This document shows positions 7,248-12,229 of a stretch of 12,229 nt of DNA, in pieces. Source of the stretch: Tidjanibacter sp. (GTDB lineage Bacteria; Bacteroidota; Bacteroidia; Bacteroidales; Rikenellaceae). The stretch's first letter is position 1. Each line of letters begins with the position of its first letter. The translations under genes and the position numbers were made by a program. A model generated the notes under the pieces. It made no database searches and was not told where the DNA came from. It was given only the letters and a program-made list of their open reading frames with translations. Location of the stretch: positions 1 through 12,229 of the forward strand of contig JAFNVE010000063.1 of the NCBI GenBank assembly GCA_017379955.1, read 5' to 3'.

Positions 7248-7277
7248 AGCCGAGGCAGGGATTTCCCCGACTCGGCT
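7248..7277 (-). terminator. Probable terminator of the BlaI/M56 operon
   Basis: AGCCGAG (7248-7254) and CTCGGCT (7271-7277) form a 7-bp stem. The enclosed GGG and CCCC can extend the structure. Read on the minus strand, the hairpin lies about 30 nt after the M56 stop and is followed by TTGTTGTTTG, a broken T tract. The -33 box of the next promoter lies within this tail. Confidence 0.6.
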
Positions 7278-7308
7278 CTTCGTTAGAGAATTTGTATCTA
7301 CCTTTCGG

Positions 7309-8784
7309 TTATTTCAGTGCAAATGCTACGGGCAACATAAACTTAGTTCTCACCTTCTGGCCATTCTCGTCTGTCGCGGGGGTCCACTTGGGAGCCTTGT
7401 TCATCAGACGCATCACCTCGTCGGAGAGCGACTGGTGAGGCGACTGCTCAACCTTAGCCTCAACCACACTACCATCGGTATCTACCACAAACGATACCAA
7501 TACTCTACCCGATGCCTGCGCCTCAATCGCCTCTGCGGGATAGATGATATTCTGCTGTATCCAGCCCAAGAAGCTCTCTACACCGCCACCATTGAACGAT
7601 GCGGGCTGGCGACCTGCCCAAGCCTCCTTGACCTCCTCCGATGCAGGGCGCGAATCACCCTTAGTGGCAGCTGCAGCTTTGGTTTCAACAATCATAACTC
7701 CATTTTTGGCTTTCTCGCCGTAGCGTGCTACATAATCCTCCAAACCCTTACTCAGAAGTGTTACTGAGTTTATGTCGGCGGGTGCGATGTCACTCATACT
7801 CTCACAAACCTCTCCGTCAACAAGGATCAGTCTGTCGATAGTCTCAGGGCTTTTCTCATTGTCGCCATAAGTGACAACTACAACCTCCTCCAATTTCTCG
7901 TTAGCCTCTTGGGGTTCCTGCGCATTGGTGCGGGTACAACCAAAAGTAGCGATAAGCAGTGCTGCTGCGGGAACGATGGACAGGGTGCGAATACGGCTAC
8001 CCAAGCCACTCTCTCTTCTTTTTGTCATCATAATAAATCGTTTTTTGGTTAATGAATTACCCAACCCACTGGCTATATCCGGATTACAGCCAAAAAGTTG
8101 TTTTATAATAAGTTTTCTGTATTCAGTCAAGTTTTCCCCTTTGTCGAGCAACTCTCTGTCGACCTCAAACTCCTCAACCTCGCCGAGTGAGTGCTGTGCC
8201 ATCCACACAAAGGGATTTATCCACAACAATGCTTTGAGCAACCCCATCACAACACGCTCTGCGGAGTGGCGATGGGCAATATGTATGCTCTCGTGGAGTA
8301 CCACAATCCTGCGCTCCTCCTCGTTCAGCCCCTCGGGCAGGTAGATACTGCGGAAGAGGGAGTAGGGCGAGCGAATCTTTGCCGACGAGTAAATTTTTAT
8401 GCCATTTTCCTCACTTCGCTTTGCACCGTTTCTATGGTTGAGAGTCTTTGCTACCTCGGCGATAATCAGCGCAATACCAATCACTATCCCAACAGCGTAG
8501 ATGATTGCTGCTACCGTGCTTATTGAGATGCGTGACGCCTTTTCGGCAACCTCCACCAATTGTATCGTTGTTGGCTCGATGACCGGCACATTGATAAATA
8601 CCGTCTGTGCGGGCCACAAAGGGATGGCGAGCAGAGGTATCACTGCGGACGCTATCGAGGTGCCGACCAGCCAAAATCGCTCGGTGCGATAGGAGGTGCG
8701 ACCACGAACCACGGTGTAGTAGAGCAAGGCGAACAGACCGCTGCAAACCAACATCTCAAACAGGTATTGAAGGCTCTCTTTCAT
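7309..8784 (-). CDS. BlaR1/M56-family membrane metallopeptidase with TonB C-terminal domain
   Basis: This 491-residue inner-membrane signal-transducing protease probably inactivates the neighbouring BlaI-type repressor. Membrane helices are near 5-24, 38-58, 88-110 and 268-282. The zinc-protease motif HESIH is at 164-168, with the acidic EVEEFEVD cluster at 202-209 where M56 enzymes place the third ligand. After the last helix there is no penicillin-binding sensor domain as in staphylococcal BlaR1. Instead, residues about 315-368 resemble the plug segment of TonB-dependent receptors (RLILVDGEV ... GVMIVETK), and about 400-490 are a TonB_C domain (GWIQQNIIYPAEA, GRVLVSFVVDTDGSV, APKWTPA). Such M56-TonB proteins are common in Bacteroidota. 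The signal sensed is unknown, and beta-lactam sensing should not be assumed. It starts 21 nt after the repressor gene, in one operon. Confidence 0.88.
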   Translation of the reverse strand: MKESLQYLFEMLVCSGLFALLYYTVVRGRTSYRTERFWLVGTSIASAVIPLLAIPLWPAQTVFINVPVIEPTTIQLVEVAEKASRISISTVAAIIYAVGIVIGIALIIAEVAKTLNHRNGAKRSEENGIKIYSSAKIRSPYSLFRSIYLPEGLNEEERRIVVLHESIHIAHRHSAERVVMGLLKALLWINPFVWMAQHSLGEVEEFEVDRELLDKGENLTEYRKLIIKQLFGCNPDIASGLGNSLTKKRFIMMTKRRESGLGSRIRTLSIVPAAALLIATFGCTRTNAQEPQEANEKLEEVVVVTYGDNEKSPETIDRLILVDGEVCESMSDIAPADINSVTLLSKGLEDYVARYGEKAKNGVMIVETKAAAATKGDSRPASEEVKEAWAGRQPASFNGGGVESFLGWIQQNIIYPAEAIEAQASGRVLVSFVVDTDGSVVEAKVEQSPHQSLSDEVMRLMNKAPKWTPATDENGQKVRTKFMLPVAFALK

Positions 8785-8805
8785 TGTCGTAGTGGGTTTG
8801 AGGTG

Positions 8806-9183
8806 CTACTTCTGTTCGTCGCGACGGAGAATTTCAAGTATCTCGTTCATCTCACCGCTGGAGATACGCTCCTTCTCGGCAAAGAAGGATACGAGTTGCG
8901 AGAGGGAGTTGCCGAAAAAGTTACTCAGCACACCGCTCATAAATACATTGGTGTACTCCTCGCGACTCACCAGCGGGTGGTAGCGGAACGAGCGACCCTC
9001 GGAGGTGTGGGATACAAAACCCTTCTTCTCCAGGATGCGGATGATTGTCGAAACGGTGGTAGTTGCGGGCTTGGGCTCGGGTATCTGCTCGATAACCTCG
9101 CTGACAAGTGCGCCACCACGCTCCCAGATGATTTGCATCACCTCCAACTCTGCGCGCGTGAGTTCTCTGATTGTCTGTTCCAT
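8806..9183 (-). CDS. BlaI/MecI/CopY-family transcriptional repressor
   Basis: This 125-residue dimeric winged-helix repressor has its DNA-binding domain at about 5-73; LTRAELEVMQIIWERG, the TTTVSTIIRILEKKGFV recognition region and the wing HTSEGRSFRYHP are all typical. The dimerisation and cleavage domain is at about 74-120 (LSQLVSFFAEKERIS). The length is normal for the family. It precedes the M56 protease in the same operon, the classic repressor-protease pairing, and very likely autoregulates through the two palindromes in its promoter. Where staphylococcal MecI and BlaI carry the scissile Asn-Phe, the aligned residues here seem to be Phe100-Phe101, so cleavage may occur elsewhere or follow another rule. 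The regulated genes beyond its own operon are not visible. Confidence 0.92.
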   Translation of the reverse strand: MEQTIRELTRAELEVMQIIWERGGALVSEVIEQIPEPKPATTTVSTIIRILEKKGFVSHTSEGRSFRYHPLVSREEYTNVFMSGVLSNFFGNSLSQLVSFFAEKERISSGEMNEILEILRRDEQK

Positions 9184-9279
9184 TTTTTGTCTATTTTGTT
9201 GTACAACTTGTCTTTGTTAGTCGGGGACTATTTACACACTCCATTTTGCCTTGGAGAGTTTAGTAATTAATCTCCACTG

Positions 9280-9309
9280 CAAATATATAACTAAATTTTT
9301 AGTTTCAAC
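9280..9309 (-). promoter_or_regulatory. Promoter of the BlaI/M56 operon
   Basis: On the minus strand, TATATTTG (9287-9280) is a perfect -7 box. GTTG (9309-9306), a three-of-four match to TTTG, lies 18 nt upstream. The start would be near 9273, giving a leader of about 90 nt that includes a 10-bp palindrome, GTTGTACAAC, at 9198-9207. Both promoter boxes are overlapped or flanked by the operators at 9289-9322. Confidence 0.65.
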
Positions 9310-9322
9310 TAATTTTTTAGTT
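9289..9322. promoter_or_regulatory. Tandem 16-bp palindromic operators, probably for the BlaI-type repressor
   Basis: AACTAAATTTTTAGTT (9289-9304) and AACTAATTTTTTAGTT (9307-9322) share the arms AACTAA/TTAGTT around an A/T core and are separated by 2 bp (18-bp period). The first fills the spacer next to the -7 box and the second covers the -33 box. Bound protein would therefore block the promoter of the repressor's own operon. The arms are seen directly; the identity of the binding protein is inferred from position. Confidence 0.75.
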
Positions 9323-9441
9323 ATTTTTTTAGAAAAAATTTTTGTTGATTTTGTAATGGTCAGAGTATTAGGGTGTTAGGGTGGGGGCAATTCCTGCCTA
9401 ATCTTGCCTTACTCTCTTTTTATATAATAGGTATCTGGCCG

Positions 9442-10173
9442 TTAGAAAATCTCAGACAAGATTTTGAGCGACTTTACTTGGTTGATGGCGTCGAGGTGGA
9501 AGCCGTAATAGAGCAACATCGCTGCGAGGAAGTTGGAGCGTTCGGTGCGTGAGAGGCGGATGGTGCCGAGGTCGGAGAATGGGGTGCGGAGCATCCTGTC
9601 AAGCAGTGCGCTCTCCGCAGGTGCGAAGTGGAGGCCGTGCATCGGCTGTATAGGGGTGAAGCAACCATCGGTGATGTCGAAGTAGTTGCCCTCCTCGTAT
9701 TCGTTGGTGGGGTAGAAGCCGAGGTGGCGGCTCAGACCTGCCAGGAATCGGAGGTGGAAGTTTGCCACACCCTCGGTTGCGCTATCCAAGGCCAGCACTG
9801 TAGAGCGCACATAATCAAACAGTTCGCTATCCGGCTGTTCCTCCTTGACAAGGCGATAGATGACCTCCGCCATAAAGAGCGCGATGGTGCTCTTGGCGAT
9901 GTCGAAGGGGAGAGCCGAGAGGGGTTCGAGGAGTCGCACCTCCTTGATGCGGTGCAGCTCCATCTTCGAGGAGGTGAGTCCAACGATTTCGAGCGGGAAC
10001 ATAGGTTGCAGAAGCGCAGATTTCTTGCTCTTACCGCGTGCACCGCCCTTGCCAACTCCCTGAACTATATAACTTTGGCGGCCATAGAGCGAGGTGAGCA
10101 TATAGGCGATTACCGACGAATCGCCATACTTGATTGTGTGGAGCACAATGGCCTCTGTCTTGTAGGTATTCAT
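9442..10173 (-). CDS. recO: DNA repair protein RecO
   Basis: This 243-residue recombination mediator, with RecR, helps load RecA on SSB-coated single-stranded DNA in the RecFOR pathway. The N-terminal OB-fold is at about 1-78, beginning with the typical TEAIVLHTIKYGDSSVIA (6-23) and YIVQGVGKGG (35-44). The helical RecO C-terminal domain follows (LFMAEVIYRL, FHLRFLAGLSRHLGFYP). There is only one cysteine (171), so the four-cysteine zinc site known from some RecO proteins is absent. Its ATG overlaps the TGA of the radical SAM gene (ATGA at 10173-10170), indicating translational coupling. It is the last gene of a three-gene operon; no strong hairpin terminator is seen after it, only a weak GGCAA/TTGCC pairing near 9386-9410. 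Confidence 0.94.
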   Translation of the reverse strand: MNTYKTEAIVLHTIKYGDSSVIAYMLTSLYGRQSYIVQGVGKGGARGKSKKSALLQPMFPLEIVGLTSSKMELHRIKEVRLLEPLSALPFDIAKSTIALFMAEVIYRLVKEEQPDSELFDYVRSTVLALDSATEGVANFHLRFLAGLSRHLGFYPTNEYEEGNYFDITDGCFTPIQPMHGLHFAPAESALLDRMLRTPFSDLGTIRLSRTERSNFLAAMLLYYGFHLDAINQVKSLKILSEIF

Positions 10174-11147
10174 CGGTGTTCGGCTGTTAGGTTATACATA
10201 TCGCCCTGATGCGCGCCAAGCGAGGCAAGGCGTGCTTCGAGGAGTTGTATCAGTTGGTCGTGGCCCTTGATGCCCCAACCGGCATTGAGGCGGTAGTGGT
10301 GCGGTACTTCGCTCGCAAATCGCTCTATCACAATATCTTCGCGCAGGCGACGAACAATATCGACCAGCAGGTCGAGATACTCATCGAGCGACATCAAGTG
10401 GTAGTTGTCGGGGTTGGCGCGGAAGTCATTTGCCATTGCCGTTCCGCGGAAAATCTGGAGCTGGTGGAATTTTATCGTACTGATTGGCAGGGAGTTGATA
10501 GTGTCTACTGCATCTACCATCATCTGCCTTGTCTCGCGGGGCAGACCTAAGATAAAATGTGCACCAACGGGAATACTGCGCTCGGCAGTAAGTATTATCG
10601 ACCGCTCGGCACACTCGAAGTCGTGACCGCGATTAATCTCTGCAAGTGTCTGATTATAAACACTCTCCACGCCATACTCAACCGCAACATAGACTCCTTT
10701 CTGCTGATATTCAGCGAGCAAGTCGAGAATCTCTGGCGTGACGCAGTCGGGGCGGGTGCTAACAATCAGACCAGAAATTGCGGGATGTGCGAGTGCTTCA
10801 TCGTAGAGCGCGCGTAACTCCTCCACAGGAGCGTAAGTGTTTGAGTATGACTGAAAATAGGCAAGTCGGTGTTCACTCTCGCGCCCTCGTTTTGCGTGAA
10901 ACATTATGCCGTTATCAATCTGCTCGGTGATTGTGAGCCGAGGGGTGGAGTAGGAGGGCGAAAAGGCCTCGTTGAGGCAGAAGGTGCAACCGCCCGTGCC
11001 AACCCGACCGTCGCGATTTGGGCAGGTGAGGCCGCTACTCACCGCAATCTTCTGCACGCGCGCGCCAAACTGCTCACGGGTGTAGCGGGAGTAGGAGTTG
11101 AAGCGACGAGTGTCGCCCCACGGGAATATCTGCCCTGTGCAATCCAT
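10170..11147 (-). CDS. TIGR01212 (YhcC-like) radical SAM protein
   Basis: This 325-residue radical SAM enzyme of the TIGR01212/YhcC family has no firmly established reaction. The iron-sulfur cluster cysteines are Cys42, Cys54 and Cys57 in CPNRDGRVGTGGCTFC, i.e. the CX11CX2C spacing of this family rather than CX3CX2C. Other family features are RRFNSYSRYTREQFG near the N-terminus, AYFQSYSNTYAP (115-126), VSTRPDCV, VEYGVES and GAHFILGLPRET, followed by the conserved HQLQIFRGT stretch. Length is as expected. It follows the TPR-like gene by 6 nt and overlaps recO by 4 nt. The link to recO may only be operon convenience; no direct repair role is implied by sequence. Confidence 0.93.
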   Translation of the reverse strand: MDCTGQIFPWGDTRRFNSYSRYTREQFGARVQKIAVSSGLTCPNRDGRVGTGGCTFCLNEAFSPSYSTPRLTITEQIDNGIMFHAKRGRESEHRLAYFQSYSNTYAPVEELRALYDEALAHPAISGLIVSTRPDCVTPEILDLLAEYQQKGVYVAVEYGVESVYNQTLAEINRGHDFECAERSIILTAERSIPVGAHFILGLPRETRQMMVDAVDTINSLPISTIKFHQLQIFRGTAMANDFRANPDNYHLMSLDEYLDLLVDIVRRLREDIVIERFASEVPHHYRLNAGWGIKGHDQLIQLLEARLASLGAHQGDMYNLTAEHR

Positions 11148-11153
11148 TAACTA

Positions 11154-11861
11154 TTAGCCCTTTATGCTGTTAATTACCTCAGGGAAATTTGTCCACAAAA
11201 CCTCGGTGGCCAGCCACAATCGGCGTGCTCGGGTAGCGCGCGAGGGTCGTTCGCTCTCCAAGTCGGCTGCGTAGGCCGGGGTTATGGGGTGTGACTCAGC
11301 GCAGAACTCGGCATAGAGTTCGGGGTGGCGTGTGCGCAGATTTGCGACTGCCTTGCTGAGGTCGCCTTTGCGATTCTCGATAAGTGCTGCCCAGATGTTC
11401 ATCACCGCCTTGTAGTCGCTGCGCTCGTCGAGGTCGAGTTCAAGGTCGTGGAAACACTCCATATCGCCCAGCGCGAGGTAGTCCCACGCAAGAGTCTGTG
11501 TGGTGCCGAGATGGTCTTCGCTGTCGAGTGTCAGGGCAAGCTCGGCTGTTGCGGCTGAGAGTTCCCACTCGCCCGCGAGAAACAAATCGACCGCCGAGGC
11601 CGCTGTGCACTCGATGGCTGCGCGTGCCTCTGTGTCGTTCCAGTCAAGCTCAGGCTCCTCCTCATCGCCAAACGAGTCGGCAAGAAGGCTCACTGCCTCA
11701 AAACGGGTGGCACACGCCTTATCGAAGTCGCCTGCTCGCTCCTGCTGTGCTGCACGGCGAAGAGTGTCGGCAAATGAGAATCCATCGGCACACTCGATGC
11801 CGAAGAGGTCGGGGGATGTGGGTATCAGTTGAAATTTCTCCATAGTCTGTTTTTGCGCCAT
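11154..11861 (-). CDS. Hypothetical acidic, alpha-helical TPR-like protein
   Basis: I do not recognise a named family for this 235-residue protein. It is acidic and alanine-rich, with no signal peptide or membrane helix, so cytosolic. Several segments have the Ala-rich, G-[DE]-centred spacing of tetratricopeptide repeats: about 33-60 (LRRAAQQERAGDFDKACA), 82-112 (LFLAGEWELSAATAELAL), 123-145 (DYLALGDMECF) and 151-180 (LIENRKGDLSKAVANL). A TPR-like solenoid that binds a protein partner is the best guess. It heads the operon with the YhcC-like gene and recO. The ATG at 11861 is used here; an in-frame ATG at 11843 would remove six residues and is equally plausible. No consensus promoter is seen upstream; TAACTTCG at 11884-11877 is one base off the -7 consensus and lacks a partner box. 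Confidence 0.72.
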   Translation of the reverse strand: MAQKQTMEKFQLIPTSPDLFGIECADGFSFADTLRRAAQQERAGDFDKACATRFEAVSLLADSFGDEEEPELDWNDTEARAAIECTAASAVDLFLAGEWELSAATAELALTLDSEDHLGTTQTLAWDYLALGDMECFHDLELDLDERSDYKAVMNIWAALIENRKGDLSKAVANLRTRHPELYAEFCAESHPITPAYAADLESERPSRATRARRLWLATEVLWTNFPEVINSIKG

Positions 11862-11934
11862 TTGTGGCTCTCGGCACGAAGTTACTCAAAAGAGATGAGT
11901 TTCCCACGGCTTGCGACCGAAATCGCTCAAAAAT

Positions 11935-11966
11935 TTTGGATTGTTGGGAAAGTACAAGTATCTTTG
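11935..11966 (+). promoter_or_regulatory. Promoter of the tRNA-Thr gene
   Basis: TTTG (11935-11938) is followed after 20 nt by TATCTTTG (11959-11966), a perfect Bacteroidota promoter. Transcription would begin near 11973, about 6 nt before the mature tRNA. Confidence 0.75.
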
Positions 11967-11978
11967 CCCTCCGAGAGT

Positions 11979-12051
11979 GCCGCAATAGCTCAGTTGGTAG
12001 AGCGTTTCACTCGTAATGAAGAGGTCGCGGGTTCAAGTCCCGCTTGCGGCT
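11979..12051 (+). tRNA. tRNA-Thr (anticodon CGT)
   Basis: The cloverleaf is complete. The acceptor stem GCCGCAA/TTGCGGC (11979-11985, 12044-12050) is perfect. The D arm is GCTC/GAGC. The anticodon stem TTTCA/TGAAG closes a loop CTCGTAA with anticodon CGT at 12012-12014, reading ACG. The T arm is GCGGG/CCCGC with loop TTCAAGT, and the discriminator is T12051. The 3' CCA is not encoded. It is transcribed alone, from its own promoter to its own terminator, divergent from the TPR-like operon. Confidence 0.96.
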
Positions 12052-12059
12052 CTACGCAA

Positions 12060-12097
12060 GGCAGAAGTTTCTATTCTAAACTTCTGCCTTTTTTTTT
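12060..12097 (+). terminator. Strong rho-independent terminator of tRNA-Thr
   Basis: GGCAGAAGTTT (12060-12070) pairs perfectly with AAACTTCTGCC (12078-12088) around a 7-nt loop, and nine T residues follow (12089-12097). Confidence 0.93.
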
Positions 12098-12229
12098 GTT
12101 TTGGTGCTTCGCATTCGCGCGCGTGTATATATATAGGTATAGCCAAATATATTGCGTGAAATTTAAATTTACAAATGGGCTATTCTGTTCTAAGTTTATA
12201 ATGTGCCGCAATAATTTATTTGTTTAAAC
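12098..12229. other. AT-rich terminal intergenic DNA, no gene seen
   Basis: The stretch includes a TATATATATA run (about 12125-12133) and a palindromic AAATTTAAATTT near 12159-12170. The only other feature noticed is GTGCCGCAATA at 12203-12213, an exact 11-nt copy of the start of the tRNA gene (11977-11987). The open frame running through it from 11829 crosses the tRNA and is not a gene. Confidence 0.5.

Noticed and set aside
7309..9183. Beta-lactam resistance sensing system
   Set aside because: The protease lacks a penicillin-binding sensor domain and no beta-lactamase gene is in the window, so a resistance role is not supported despite the BlaI/BlaR1 family names.
9380..9415. Possible terminator after recO
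   Set aside because: Only a 5-bp GGCAA/TTGCC pairing with a 13-nt loop and no T tract on the minus strand; too weak to annotate.
11829..12227. 132-residue plus-strand frame covering the tRNA and its terminator
   Set aside because: It contains a complete tRNA-Thr and a strong terminator, so it cannot be a real protein gene.

Overview
The window looks like the chromosome of a member of the Bacteroidota, most likely a Bacteroidales gut organism of the Alistipes/Rikenellaceae type. This is inferred from three things. Four start regions carry promoters of the form TTTG-N18-21-TAnnTTTG (three perfect, one with GTTG at -33). Starts lack Shine-Dalgarno sequences. The protein families are typical of the group: a PtpA-like S9 peptidase, an M56 metallopeptidase with a TonB C-terminal domain, and a DUF5009/NagX-like membrane protein. 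Genus is not proven.

Layout. Bases 1-304 are non-coding and hold four 31-nt palindromic repeat units plus the tail of a fifth, including a 147-bp higher-order duplication that runs off the left edge. A promoter (434-465) then drives an exported prolyl tripeptidyl/dipeptidyl peptidase (515-2653), which overlaps a small C_GCAxxG_C_C redox-type protein (2640-3122); a hairpin terminator follows. Next is a ten-helix EamA/DMT transporter (3271-4215). It shares a perfect 32-bp bidirectional terminator with a convergent minus-strand operon. That operon reads ROK-family sugar kinase (7181-6231), glucosamine/galactosamine-6-phosphate isomerase family protein (6208-5441), NagX-like membrane protein (5433-4252). 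It starts at a consensus promoter and looks like an amino-sugar uptake and catabolism unit.

Upstream on the minus strand is a BlaI/MecI-type repressor (9183-8806) with an M56/BlaR1-type membrane metallopeptidase (8784-7309). Its promoter is covered by two 16-bp palindromes that are very probably the repressor operators. Then comes a three-gene minus-strand operon: a TPR-like hypothetical (11861-11154), a TIGR01212/YhcC radical SAM protein (11147-10170) and recO (10173-9442), the last two overlapping by ATGA. A plus-strand tRNA-Thr(CGT) with its own consensus promoter and strong terminator lies at 11979-12051, and the window ends in AT-rich DNA.

Most of the window is ordinary core and metabolic sequence. 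The best candidates for something less described are the left-edge palindrome array, the tandem operators and unusual domain make-up of the BlaI/M56 pair, and the Glu-to-Gln change at a catalytic position of the NagB-family enzyme. I see no complete novel defence or mobile system here.
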